Assembly: GCA_030538115.1 (NCBI GenBank)
Contig: JAUNUP010000003.1
Location: 27,259-91,258 of the forward strand
Length of the DNA stretch: 64,000 nt
Source: Dermatophilus congolensis
Lineage (GTDB): Bacteria > Actinomycetota > Actinomycetes > Actinomycetales > Dermatophilaceae
Direction of reading: 5' to 3'
Shown in pieces: positions 50,567 through 59,202 of the stretch. Numbering within the stretch: position 1 is the first letter of the stretch; every line of letters starts with the position of its first letter. Under the pieces are notes generated by a model, which worked only from the letters and a program-made list of their open reading frames with translations, had not been told where the DNA came from and ran no database searches. The position numbers and the translations under genes are program-made.

Positions 50567-52165
50567 TCAGGAGCGAGCGAAGAAGGTCTGGGCGACCTTG
50601 CCGCGCGGTCCCCACGGCGCGGAGGCCGTCGCGCCGCGACCGAGCTCCCACGCCATCGTCACGCTCTGACCCCGCTTGATGCTCCCGAGGCGGCTCGTCG
50701 TGCGCACGTCGCCGACCTTGCCCGTGGCCTTGTTGAGGGCCTGCATGACCTGCGCGGTCGTGGCGTCTGCCGGCACCTGGATCGTCACGATCTCCCACTT
50801 CGACATGCCCCACAGCGGCTTGTCTTCGCGGTACGTGAGGCGACGGTCGTCATCGAGGCGGCCCACCACGCGGGCGGCCGCGTGGGTGCGAGGCGTGTAC
50901 CGGTCGACCTGGAACGTGCGCGACACCGTCTTCGGACGCGAGGCCGGGCTCGGCTTCACCGTCGGCCGCGGAATCGACTCCTTCACCGGAACGGGCTTCG
51001 GTGCCGGTACCGGCTCGGGAGCCGGGGCGGGCGCGGGCTCAGGGGCCGGAGCCGGGGCGGGCGCGGGCTTCGGAGCGGGAACGGACACAGTCTCCCGAGG
51101 AGTCGGCACCGGAGCGACCGGTGCGGGGACCACCACGGGGCCGGGCGGTGGCGGCACCACGGGCGGAGTCGACGGCTCTCCGGACGGTGTCGAGTCGGTG
51201 GAGTCACCACCCGTCGGCAATTCACCCGTCACGCCAGCAGTGCCCGAAGCCCATTTGGCCGCCTTCGTCCACGACTTCAGCTCCTCGCCGGCGGCGTGAA
51301 TCTTGCCCGTGTCCTCGTACTCGACCAGCGAACGGTCGGTGATGTCGGCGTAGACCTGAAGCCGGAAGCTCATACCCGGCACGAAATCGGGGATCTCGGC
51401 CGAGATGAACCTGTCGTTCTCGCACGTCACCGAGGTCTTCGCTCCGGTCAACTGGTTCGAGAGCGTTCCGTTGTTGCACTTCTGTCCGTCGCCCAGCTCG
51501 TCGCTGATGACGACCTTGGAACCCGCTGGAATGGTCCGCGACAACTCGGTACCGAGGGTGACGCCCGAGACGACCTGCTGCTCGTTCGGGGTGATGCGTG
51601 CGAACTTGCCCGAGGATGCGTTTGCGGTGCCAGCGGGCAGGCGGCCAGCCACGCCGAACGTGACGGGCGTGCTCGTGTCTCCGGGAAGGAGCCAGTCGAA
51701 GCTGTACGGCATACCTTCGGCGCCGTAATGCGTCGTGACGCCGAAGGTCACGGCTCCGTTGAAGGTGATGTTGGTGCGGTCCCCGGTGTAGCTGTGGTCG
51801 AACAAGAACGTGATGACCTTACGCTCCACAATCATCGTCCCGACGGTGTTTCCGTCAGGATCCTTCGCAGAGTAGGCGCCAAGCGCGAGCGGGTCGAGAT
51901 CCACGTGCACCGGGATCTTCACGCAGCTCCCCTCTGGCGTTCCGTTCGCGAGAGCACCCACGAAGCTGACTCGCGGGAACCCCTCCACGTCGTCCACCTT
52001 GCCCGACATGCTCGTAGGCGTGACCTCCAGACAGCTCGGAGCCACCACCGCCGCCACGACCGGAGCGGCCTGGGCTGCCGTCGAGATGCCGGTCACTCCC
52101 CCTAGCGCCATGCCTGCCGAGGCGAGGGCGCTCACCACCCCTGTCATGCGTCGTACTGAAGCCAT
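50567..52165 (-). CDS. Secreted Pro/Ala-rich surface protein
   Basis: 532 residues. A signal peptide (1-33, cleavage near AQAAP) is followed by a beta-rich domain (about 40-310) with pairs of well-spaced cysteines (SCLEV, SCVKI, KCNNG, TCEND) reminiscent of bacterial adhesin or Ig-like folds. A 100-residue spacer follows, made almost only of Pro, Ala, Val and Lys/Glu (about 325-425), then a distinct C-terminal domain (about 435-532). There is no LPXTG motif or membrane anchor. It is probably released or bound to the cell wall through the C-terminal domain. I do not recognise either domain. Confidence 0.7.
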   Translation of the reverse strand: MASVRRMTGVVSALASAGMALGGVTGISTAAQAAPVVAAVVAPSCLEVTPTSMSGKVDDVEGFPRVSFVGALANGTPEGSCVKIPVHVDLDPLALGAYSAKDPDGNTVGTMIVERKVITFLFDHSYTGDRTNITFNGAVTFGVTTHYGAEGMPYSFDWLLPGDTSTPVTFGVAGRLPAGTANASSGKFARITPNEQQVVSGVTLGTELSRTIPAGSKVVISDELGDGQKCNNGTLSNQLTGAKTSVTCENDRFISAEIPDFVPGMSFRLQVYADITDRSLVEYEDTGKIHAAGEELKSWTKAAKWASGTAGVTGELPTGGDSTDSTPSGEPSTPPVVPPPPGPVVVPAPVAPVPTPRETVSVPAPKPAPAPAPAPEPAPAPAPEPVPAPKPVPVKESIPRPTVKPSPASRPKTVSRTFQVDRYTPRTHAAARVVGRLDDDRRLTYREDKPLWGMSKWEIVTIQVPADATTAQVMQALNKATGKVGDVRTTSRLGSIKRGQSVTMAWELGRGATASAPWGPRGKVAQTFFARS

Positions 52166-52420
52166 CGTGTTTCCCCCTTGCCGGCACGCTCATGACTGAA
52201 CGTGCACCCCAGCCGGCACCCCCAAATGGCCCGGCCCGCGCCCCTCACGTGGTGGGAGCAACGTGCCTCTTTCATCGACTGAAGGATCAGCCGTTCAAGT
52301 CATTCGTCCAAAGAAATCTGGACGAATATCCAAGACAGCCGTCTGTAACGTCGTGACCTGGGCAAATGCCCCGAATTCTCTGATCGAAAGACACTCGATT
52401 CCAGCGTGGCAGCCCAAGCG

Positions 52421-52462
52421 AACGGCCCTGCACCCACTCCGGGAGGGTGATGCAGGGCCGTT
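52421..52462. terminator. Hairpin terminator downstream of the SRPBCC gene
   Basis: AACGGCCCTGCA pairs with TGCAGGGCCGTT, with an inner CACCC/GGGTG pairing, 32 bp after the minus-strand SRPBCC stop. The rest of the 52166-52493 gap, upstream of the secreted-protein gene, is less GC-rich and holds no gene I can support; its promoter should be there. Confidence 0.7.
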
Positions 52463-52493
52463 ACGGGAGCGCTCGCCGGCGCAGGGCTGGGCG

Positions 52494-52967
52494 TTACTTC
52501 GCGCGGTCGGAGGCGACCGCCTCCGCGAGCTTGGCCAGCGTCGAGTCGAGGTCGTCGGCCGAGACCAGCGGGAACAGGTTCTTGGCCAGCAGTTCCTTAT
52601 CGGTGACCGCCGACCAGTCGTAGGTGTGGGTCACCTCGGTGATGTCGGGGCCGGTCGCCTCGAGCTGCCAGACCCACTGCCATCCGGGCGGCTCGGTGCC
52701 GGCAGGCGCGGTCTTCCAGGCGAGGAGCTTGTTCTCGTCGTATCCGACCACGTGGTTGTCGGTCTGGTACTCGCCGCCCATGTGGTCGCCCTCCATGTCC
52801 ATGGTGAACACCTGGCCGGAGGCGGTGATGCGGTCGGCGTTCTGGCCCGGGCGGATGAACCCGGAGCCGTCGAGCTCCTGGTGGCGGCGCGGATTGGACA
52901 GCACGTTGAAGATGTCCTTGGCCGAGGCGTCGATCGTGCGGCTGACGGTGATGCTCGTCTCAGTCAT
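52494..52967 (-). CDS. SRPBCC/AHSA1-type START-like protein
   Basis: 157 residues from ATG 52967. SRTIDASAKDIFNVLSNPRRHQELDGSG is the opening beta-strand and helix of polyketide-cyclase/AHSA1 folds, WQWVWQLEATGPDITEVTHTYDW the central sheet and a long C-terminal helix closes the cavity. It binds small hydrophobic ligands; the ligand is unknown. Alone, with a strong hairpin after it. Confidence 0.8.
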   Translation of the reverse strand: MTETSITVSRTIDASAKDIFNVLSNPRRHQELDGSGFIRPGQNADRITASGQVFTMDMEGDHMGGEYQTDNHVVGYDENKLLAWKTAPAGTEPPGWQWVWQLEATGPDITEVTHTYDWSAVTDKELLAKNLFPLVSADDLDSTLAKLAEAVASDRAK

Positions 52968-53111
52968 GCTCTCCAGTTTCAGGCGATCAGGCGGCGCGCG
53001 CGACTCGAACACCTCCGGCCCGCAGCGGGCCTCGGCCTTCGCCCTCGTCGCCGCGTTGTTCCACGGGTCGTGCCGACAAGGGGCCCACCCCGCACACACC
53101 CTTGGCAAGAC

Positions 53112-53140
53112 GACCTCTTTAACATAATAATATAGAAAGC
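53112..53140. promoter_or_regulatory. AT-rich island, likely promoter
   Basis: The stretch TTTAACATAATAATATAGAA is the most AT-rich run noted in the window. It lies in the 282-bp divergent gap between the SRPBCC and the following membrane-protein gene and probably holds a promoter. No clear operator is seen. Confidence 0.4.
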
Positions 53141-53249
53141 TCTCTCTGGGGTCTTGACCCATCACTTCCCGCCTCGTCCGCGCACGCCCATTGGCACCTC
53201 GACATCGTGGAGAGGCCCGTCTACCTGTCGCCACAACCAAGGAGCATCC

Positions 53250-53846
53250 ATGTCTTCAGTCGTCAGAGGCACCCTCGTAGAAGCCGCCGTCGGAGCCGCC
53301 CTCATCACGTTGCTCCTTCTGCCGTACCAGGCCGCCTTTCCGGCTTACGCCCCCTACACCCCGTTCGCGATCATGCCGATCGTGCTGTTCTTCGCCCTGC
53401 GGATGCCGCTGCCCGGGGTGATCGCGATGGCGCTCAGCTTCATCGCGGGAGCTGCCTGGGGGTTCGCGTTCATGCTGATCGGCGGGCCGATGATCGGCGC
53501 GAACCCCGCCTCCGCGCCCGTGGTGCTGGGTGTCGGGATCACCGTGGTGATCTTCCTGATCCTCTCCGTGCACCCGCTGCTGCTGGGCCGCACACCGCTG
53601 GCCGTGGTGCCGGTGGTGATCTACGGGTTTCTGCAGATGCTCGTCGTGATGCTCGTGCGCCCTGTTGTCGGAGAGGCCGCTTTCACGCCGGTCGCGGCGA
53701 TCGCGCTGTTCCTCTACGGGTGCCTCATGGTCGCGATCATGGTGCCGGTCTCGGGCGCGGTCGCCGCAAAGGCCGCGGGCCGGCCCGACTGGCGCCCGAC
53801 CCCTCCCGGAGCTCCGGCCGCCACCCCAGCGCCTCGCCAGGCCTGA
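53250..53846 (+). CDS. Small polytopic membrane protein
   Basis: 198 residues from ATG 53250, with AAGGAG five bases upstream. Five to six hydrophobic segments (about 10-175: LVEAAVGAALITLLLLPYQ, FAIMPIVLFFALRMPLPG, VVLGVGITVVIFLILSV and others) and a short Pro/Ala-rich cytoplasmic tail. It is loosely like DUF1097-type proteins, but I cannot assign a family. No charged residues suggest a transport path. Confidence 0.65.
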   Translation: MSSVVRGTLVEAAVGAALITLLLLPYQAAFPAYAPYTPFAIMPIVLFFALRMPLPGVIAMALSFIAGAAWGFAFMLIGGPMIGANPASAPVVLGVGITVVIFLILSVHPLLLGRTPLAVVPVVIYGFLQMLVVMLVRPVVGEAAFTPVAAIALFLYGCLMVAIMVPVSGAVAAKAAGRPDWRPTPPGAPAATPAPRQA

Positions 53847-54920
53847 TCACTCCGGGGCCGTCGCCTCGACCGCATCTCGGAGGATCGCGCCCAGCCATGT
53901 GCGCAGTTCACTGTCGGTGAGCCACGGGTTCCACACCACGTCGATGCCAGGCGTGTCGATGGGGAACGGGAATTCGTGTACGCGCAGCGCCAAGGCTTCG
54001 CTCGTCTGGCGGATGACGCGCAGTCGGTGGAAACCCACTCCCCCGATCGCCGACACCACGCGCGGCACCAGCAGGTTGTCGGAGACGCGCGCCCGCACCT
54101 CATAGCGGATGCCCAGCCGGTCGAGCACCTCGTACGGCCGCACCCGGTACCCCGGGGCGTCGAGCACGACATGCGGGAGGGTACGGATCAACTCCTCCAC
54201 CGGAGCGTCGGGCGCACTCGGGCCGATGATCACCACCCACGCGTCGTCGTACAACGGCTCGCGCGCGAACGACGTGGCGAAAGCCCGCGGGAGCAGCAGG
54301 GCGTCGACTCCGTCTTGCGTGAACACGGCGTCTGAGGGGCCGATGAGTGGCATCGTCCGCAGGCGGAGCTGCATATGTGGGGCCTGCTCACCCATTCGCG
54401 CAGCGATGTCGCCGGCCAGGGCGAACGCGATGCTGTTGGTCATGCCGAGCGTCACCTGGCGGCGATCCGTGCCGGGGTCGAAGCGCGACGGGCGCACCAC
54501 ATCGGCCGTCTGACGCAGCGCTCGCCGCAGCGGATTGACGAGTTCGAGCCCGCGCGGCGTCAACGCCATGCCGGATCCCTGGCGCACCAGCAACTCGTCG
54601 CCGACAAGCCGCCGCATCCGGCGCAAGGCATGGGAGAGGGCCGACTGCGTCATCCCCACCCGCGCCGCCGCCCCCGTGACGGACCTTTCCTCAAGTAGCG
54701 CCAACATCGGCACGAGCAGGTTGAGGTCGATCGCAGCGAGCCGGGCGTAGCCATCTTTTGCCGCGCCCGGATCACCCTCACTCTCGAGGACTCGGTCGCC
54801 CGCGGCCACCAGAGCGGCACCAGGCCCGGCGAACTTGCCATCGGCAGCGTTGTCCCGACCGGCGGAGTGCCTGCCCTGCTCACCATGTGGTCGATCGAGA
54901 GGCGTTGCGGCGTCGCTCAT
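53847..54920 (-). CDS. LysR-family transcriptional regulator
   Basis: 357 residues from ATG 54920, with GAAGGAGG upstream. An unusual 60-residue Gly/Ala-rich extension precedes the helix-turn-helix (about 62-115: LLEERSVTGAAARVGMTQSALSHALRRM), then the LysR substrate domain (about 150-345). It is of the NodD/LinR-like type that often controls aromatic catabolism. Divergent from the ferredoxin-reductase-P450 genes with a T-N11-A box between, so it very likely controls them. Confidence 0.88.
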   Translation of the reverse strand: MSDAATPLDRPHGEQGRHSAGRDNAADGKFAGPGAALVAAGDRVLESEGDPGAAKDGYARLAAIDLNLLVPMLALLEERSVTGAAARVGMTQSALSHALRRMRRLVGDELLVRQGSGMALTPRGLELVNPLRRALRQTADVVRPSRFDPGTDRRQVTLGMTNSIAFALAGDIAARMGEQAPHMQLRLRTMPLIGPSDAVFTQDGVDALLLPRAFATSFAREPLYDDAWVVIIGPSAPDAPVEELIRTLPHVVLDAPGYRVRPYEVLDRLGIRYEVRARVSDNLLVPRVVSAIGGVGFHRLRVIRQTSEALALRVHEFPFPIDTPGIDVVWNPWLTDSELRTWLGAILRDAVEATAPE

Positions 54921-54940
54921 CTCGGCCTCCTTCAGCACTC

Positions 54941-54955
54941 ATGAATTGTGTTCAT
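54941..54955. promoter_or_regulatory. LysR-type T-N11-A operator
   Basis: ATGAA-TTGTG-TTCAT is a perfect 5-bp inverted repeat that contains T-N11-A, 21 bp before the lysR start and 133 bp before the ferredoxin gene. Confidence 0.65.
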
Positions 54956-55087
54956 CTCAATGATGACAGAAATGCGTTGGACCTCATGCCAGCGCGCTGC
55001 ACACACTGAGTCCAATACCGATCACGCCGTCACCGACGGCCCGGTTCGACTTTCGCCCCGGACAACGACGTACCGAAGGACACGACC

Positions 55088-55273
55088 ATGAAGATGACCC
55101 TCGACCGCCCCCGCTGCGAAGGCCACGGCCTGTGCGAAGAGGCCGCGCCCGAGCTCATGCACCTCGACGACGACGGCGAGCTGATCATCGATGTCGAGCA
55201 GGTCGACGACCACCTGGATGTCGCCCGCGCCGCCGTGCGTGTGTGCCCGGTGGCCGCGCTGCGCCTCGAGTGA
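55088..55273 (+). CDS. [3Fe-4S]-type ferredoxin, P450 partner
   Basis: 61 residues from ATG 55088, AAGGA upstream. CEGHGLCEEAAPE (Cys10, His13, Cys16) and CPVAALRLE at the C-terminus (Cys53): the CxxHxxC...CP pattern, with His in place of the second cysteine, is that of small actinobacterial ferredoxins which feed cytochrome P450s. It is first gene of the unit with a ferredoxin reductase and P450 following, so its redox partners are encoded beside it. Confidence 0.9.
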   Translation: MKMTLDRPRCEGHGLCEEAAPELMHLDDDGELIIDVEQVDDHLDVARAAVRVCPVAALRLE

Positions 55274-55286
55274 CGAGCGTCCCGAC

Positions 55287-56585
55287 GTGACTGACATGAA
55301 GCGGATCGTCGTACTCGGCAACGGAATCGCGGCCCTCACCGCCGCGGAGGCCGTGCGCGACCGGGGCTTCGACGGCGACCTGACGATCGTCGGAGAGGAG
55401 TCGCACGCGCCGTACAGCCGACCGGCCCTCTCCAAGGCGGCGCTGCTCGATGACGACCCCGCGCACCTACGGCTTCCCGACTCCACGCACGGCGCGACCG
55501 AGTTGCTCGGCACCCGCGCCGAGTCACTCGACCTCGACCGGCGCACGGTACGGATCTCGACCGGCGACGAGCTGCCCTTCGACGGCCTCGTCATCGCCAC
55601 CGGGTCGCGGCCCCGCCGGATCCTCCCGGTCGCCTCTGGGTCGCTGCTCGCTCCAGCTGATCCCTCTGCCCCGGCTGCCTCTGACACCCGAGGTGCCACT
55701 GAGAGCCCGAACCTGGGGCGGAGCAACGAGCGATCAGTGGAGCAGCCAGCGACGTTGTCGCCGGAAGTCTTCCTCCGCAACCTCGACGACATGATCGCCC
55801 TGCGTACCCGTCTGCACGATCACCCATCAGTGGTCGTCGTGGGAGGCGGGCCGCTCGGCATGGAGATCGCCTCCGGTGCCCGCGCGGCCGGGTGCGAGGT
55901 GACGCTCGTGGCTCGGGGTGCGCCGATGCGGCGGCACCTCGGCGCGTACCTCAGCGACATCGCGGTCGCCGCGGCGCGCGAGCTGGGTGTCACGGTGCTC
56001 ACCGATGGGTGCGCCACCGTGCGCCAGAACCTCGACGGACTCGCGGACGTCGTGCTGCACGACGGCTCGGTCGTCTCCGCGGAGGTGCTGGTCAGCGCCG
56101 TCGGCGACGTACCGAACCTCGAATGGCTCGACGGGAGCGGGGTGCTCACCGACGGTCAGGTGGTGGTCGACTCCCGCGGTCGGGTGCTCGTGGGTGGCGT
56201 GGCCCGCCCCGACATCGTCGCCGCCGGAGACGTGGCCACCTTTCCGACCTCCTCGGGGGTGCGGCGGGTTCCGTTGTGGACCAGCGCCATCGACCAGGCC
56301 AAGGTGGCCGGCCCGGCGCTGCTGCTCGGCGACGAGGCCCCGGCTCTCGACTTCAAGCCGTACTTCTGGACCGAACAGTTCGGCCTCAACATCCGCGCCT
56401 GCGGCCCCGAGCCCTTGGACGACGCACCCGAGGTCGTCGACGGCGACCCTGCCGATCCCTCCCACTCCGCACTCCTCCGCTGGCCCGAACAGCCTGGTCG
56501 CAGCGGCACTTCGATAGCCCTCAACTACCGCATCCCGATCCCGCGTCTGCGCCGCCTGGCCCAACCCGCCCCGGCAACCGCCTGA
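55287..56585 (+). CDS. FAD-dependent ferredoxin reductase
   Basis: 432 residues from GTG 55287 (or ATG 55296); neither has a strong ribosome site. FAD loop VVLGNGIAALTAAEAV (about 8-23), ATGSRPRRI, NAD(P)H loop VVVVGGGPLGMEIASGA (about 182-198) and AAGDVATFP with the C-terminal FAD motif, as in putidaredoxin-reductase-type proteins. Between ATGSRPRRIL and FLRNLDD there is an extra Ala/Ser/Pro-rich segment of about 35 residues not seen in the usual enzyme. It moves electrons from NAD(P)H to the upstream ferredoxin. Confidence 0.88.
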   Translation: MTDMKRIVVLGNGIAALTAAEAVRDRGFDGDLTIVGEESHAPYSRPALSKAALLDDDPAHLRLPDSTHGATELLGTRAESLDLDRRTVRISTGDELPFDGLVIATGSRPRRILPVASGSLLAPADPSAPAASDTRGATESPNLGRSNERSVEQPATLSPEVFLRNLDDMIALRTRLHDHPSVVVVGGGPLGMEIASGARAAGCEVTLVARGAPMRRHLGAYLSDIAVAAARELGVTVLTDGCATVRQNLDGLADVVLHDGSVVSAEVLVSAVGDVPNLEWLDGSGVLTDGQVVVDSRGRVLVGGVARPDIVAAGDVATFPTSSGVRRVPLWTSAIDQAKVAGPALLLGDEAPALDFKPYFWTEQFGLNIRACGPEPLDDAPEVVDGDPADPSHSALLRWPEQPGRSGTSIALNYRIPIPRLRRLAQPAPATA

Positions 56586-56696
56586 GCAGACTGCACCACC
56601 CGCTCCACCGCTCGAACCCCGGGCACATGCCCACTCCCGCGTCGGCGCCATCCGACCTCCCGACGCCCCCGCTACTGAAGACTGCGAGGAATTGCC

Positions 56697-57878
56697 ATGA
56701 GTGTCGACACATCCGTCGCGACATCCGATCTCGACCTGTTCGCCGAAGAGGTTCTGGCCGACCGCGATCCGTACTTCGCGAAGCTGCGCGAGATCGCACC
56801 GGTCGTCTACCTGCCCGCCAACGACGCGTACGCGCTGACCAGGTACGAGGTCATCCGGTCCGCGCTCGCAGACCCGGAGACGTTCTCGTCGACGAAGGTC
56901 GCGTGGAACGACGACATGAACAACGCCCTGCAAGGCACGAGCCTGGCCACCGACCCGCCGGACCACGCCCCGCTGCGAGCCGTGCTCTCCCGCAACTTGG
57001 CTCCCCGCGCGTTGCGTCCGCTCAAGGCGGAAATCGACGAGAAGGCCGACCGGCTCGTCGCCTCGCTGGTGGAGAAGGGTTCGTTCGACGTGGTGCCCGA
57101 GCTGTCGCGGGCGTTTCCCCTGCAGATCGTCTCCGATCTCATCGGCGTGACCGGAGTGGCGCGCGACAACATCCTGCGATGGGGCGATGCGGCGTTCAAC
57201 GTGCTCGGCCCGATGAACCAGCGCACGATCGAGAACTTCCCCATCGCGGGCGAGTTCTTCCAGTGGACGATGCAGGTGCGCGCCGAAGACCTCACCGAGG
57301 GAAGCCTCGGCCGTGAGATCTTCGCGGCGGCCGACCGGGGCGAGATCCCGGCGGACGCGGCCGGGCACATCATCCACCAGTACGTCGCCGCCGGCATGGA
57401 TACGACGATCGCCTCCATCGGCAACGCCATCAAGCACCTCGGCAACAACCCGGAGCAGTACGCGATCCTGCGCGACGACCCGTCGCTGGTGCCGTCGGCG
57501 TTCGCGGAGGTGCTGCGGTACGAGCCTCCGGTGCACGCGTTCGCCCGCCTCGTCACCCGCGACGTGGAGGTCGAGGGCACGCTCCTTCCGGCCGGCAGCC
57601 GCGCGGCGGTGCTGTTCGCGGCGGGCAACCGCGACCCGCGCCACTACGAGAACGCGGAGGTCTTCGACGTGCGCCGCAACCCGGTAGACCACCTGGCGTT
57701 CGGCTACGGCATCCACGGCTGCGCAGGCCAGGGCCTGGCCCGCCTGGAGGCCCACGCGGTGCTGGCGGCACTCATCACATACGTGGAGACGTTCGAGGTC
57801 GGCACCCCGGTGCAGCAACCGACGAACATGACCCGCACGATGAAGTCGCTGCCGTTCACGGTGACAAAGCGAGCCTGA
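56697..57878 (+). CDS. Cytochrome P450
   Basis: 393 residues. I-helix AAGMDTT (about 234) with the oxygen-activating acid/Thr pair, ExxR in EVLRYE (about 271) and the haem loop FGYGIHGCAGQGLARLE (Cys near 341). Short bacterial class I P450 fed by the ferredoxin and reductase just upstream; the three genes with the LysR regulator form a self-sufficient oxidation module. The LysR control and neighbouring SDR and esterases suggest a catabolic rather than biosynthetic role. The substrate is unknown. Confidence 0.93.
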   Translation: MSVDTSVATSDLDLFAEEVLADRDPYFAKLREIAPVVYLPANDAYALTRYEVIRSALADPETFSSTKVAWNDDMNNALQGTSLATDPPDHAPLRAVLSRNLAPRALRPLKAEIDEKADRLVASLVEKGSFDVVPELSRAFPLQIVSDLIGVTGVARDNILRWGDAAFNVLGPMNQRTIENFPIAGEFFQWTMQVRAEDLTEGSLGREIFAAADRGEIPADAAGHIIHQYVAAGMDTTIASIGNAIKHLGNNPEQYAILRDDPSLVPSAFAEVLRYEPPVHAFARLVTRDVEVEGTLLPAGSRAAVLFAAGNRDPRHYENAEVFDVRRNPVDHLAFGYGIHGCAGQGLARLEAHAVLAALITYVETFEVGTPVQQPTNMTRTMKSLPFTVTKRA

Positions 57879-57942
57879 GGGGAACCCACCGGAGCCGACG
57901 CGAGACGACCGACGCCCGCCGAAGAGGTCTCGGAGGAGCGTT

Positions 57943-58125
57943 CCACGGCACTAAGTCTTGGAGGACCGTTCCACGGCACTGAAGCGAAAACGAGAGGTTC
58001 AGAAAGTCATGTGCCGTGGACCCCTGGCCGGTGAGGAGACAACAAGATGTCACCCAACAGGCCGGGGTGCCGTGGCACATGTCTCCCTACAAACCGGCAC
58101 CTACCAGCACAAGTGCCACGTCACG
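57943..58125. repeat. Cluster of CCACGGCAC/GTGCCGTGG motifs, relative of the 36.96-kb repeat
   Basis: CCACGGCAC at 57943 and 57971 (within two 28-bp direct repeats) and GTGCCGTGG at 58011 and 58067 could pair in several ways. From 58064 the order GGGGTGCCGTGGCACATGTC ... CCTACCAGCAC ... GTGCCACG copies the tandem repeat at 36961-37225 in diverged form. The cluster fills the 332-bp gap between the P450 and SDR genes; the SDR promoter must lie here too. Confidence 0.65.
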
Positions 58126-58210
58126 GGTCCCGCGGGGCACCCGCCCGGCAGGTCACCGGCCCACCCCTACAGGTGTGGCGGGCCTCCTCGATGCGAGCAA
58201 GACTGAATCA

Positions 58211-59116
58211 ATGAGCAATTCGAATCAGATCGAAACGAATGCCGAAAAGCTCGCGGGAGCCGAGGGCGGGTTCCCGGAGCAGGAGCAGGCCCCTCCCGGC
58301 CTGACCACCGAGATGACCCCGGTGCCGGATCACGGCGAAGAAGGCTGGATCGGCCGTGACCGCCTTACCGGGCTGAAAGCCCTCATCACCGGAGGCGACT
58401 CCGGCATCGGCCGGGCCGTCGCCATCGCGTTCGCCCGCGAAGGCGCAGACGTGGCACTCAGCTACCTCGAAGACGAGCAGAGTGACGCCGAAGACACGAA
58501 GTCGTGGGTCGAGAAGGCCGGCCGCACGTGCGTGCTCCTGCCCGGTGACCTGCAGGACGAAGCGACGGCCCGCAAGGTCGTCGACGACGCCGCCGACAAG
58601 CTGGGCGGCCTCGACATCGTCGTGAACAACGCCGGCTTCCAGTGGGCCCGCCGAGACGGCGGCCTCGAAGGCGTGAAGACCGACGAGATGGACCGGGTCT
58701 TCAAGACCAACCTGTACTCCCTCTTCTGGGTCAGCCAGCAGGCCCTGAAGTACCTGGGCAAGGGCTCGAGCATCATCAACGTGAGCTCGATCCAGGCGTA
58801 CGACCCGTCGGTGGCGCTCATCGACTACGCCGCCACGAAGGCCGCGATCAACAACTTCACCGTCAACCTCGCGGCGGAGCTGGGACCCAAGGGAATCCGT
58901 GTCAACGCGGTTGCCCCCGGCCCGATCTGGACCCCGCTGCAGCCGGCCACGAAGGGCGGCGACTCGATGCCCTCCTTCGGAGGCGACACCCCCCTCGGCC
59001 GCGCAGGCCAGCCCTCGGAGATGGCAGGCGCATTCGTCTACCTGGCGAGCCCGCAGGAGGCGTCGTACGTCTCCGGCACGGTCGTCGGAGTGACGGGCGG
59101 CAAGCCGGTCTTCTGA
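58211..59116 (+). CDS. SDR-family oxidoreductase (YghA/general-stress type)
   Basis: 301 residues from ATG 58211. A 45-residue N-terminal extension (FPEQEQAPPGLTTEM...PDHGEEGW) is typical of the YghA/GSP39 branch. Rossmann motif ALITGGDSGIGRAVAIAFA (about 55-73), NNAGFQW, Ser in NVSSIQAYDPS and YxxxK in DYAATKA complete the SDR site. NAD(P)-dependent; the physiological substrate of this branch is not settled. It is followed by a terminator, so it may not belong to the P450 operon. Confidence 0.9.
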   Translation: MSNSNQIETNAEKLAGAEGGFPEQEQAPPGLTTEMTPVPDHGEEGWIGRDRLTGLKALITGGDSGIGRAVAIAFAREGADVALSYLEDEQSDAEDTKSWVEKAGRTCVLLPGDLQDEATARKVVDDAADKLGGLDIVVNNAGFQWARRDGGLEGVKTDEMDRVFKTNLYSLFWVSQQALKYLGKGSSIINVSSIQAYDPSVALIDYAATKAAINNFTVNLAAELGPKGIRVNAVAPGPIWTPLQPATKGGDSMPSFGGDTPLGRAGQPSEMAGAFVYLASPQEASYVSGTVVGVTGGKPVF

Positions 59117-59126
59117 TCAGCATCGC

Positions 59127-59160
59127 GAGCGGCCCGACACCTCGTGGTGTCGGGCCACTC
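59127..59160 (+). terminator. Hairpin terminator after the SDR gene
   Basis: GGCCCGACACC-TCGT-GGTGTCGGGCC, 11-bp perfect stem with 4-base loop, flanked by GAGC/ACTC that extends the pairing. Confidence 0.8.
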
Positions 59161-59202
59161 GCGTCCGCCCAGCCGATACACCCAGGCGGCGGCCCTCCCG
59201 AC

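Noticed and set aside
55827..57818. Minus-strand open frame of 663 codons across reductase and P450 genes
   Set aside because: Antisense to the P450 and ferredoxin reductase, whose cofactor motifs are complete; no ribosome site or recognisable domain.
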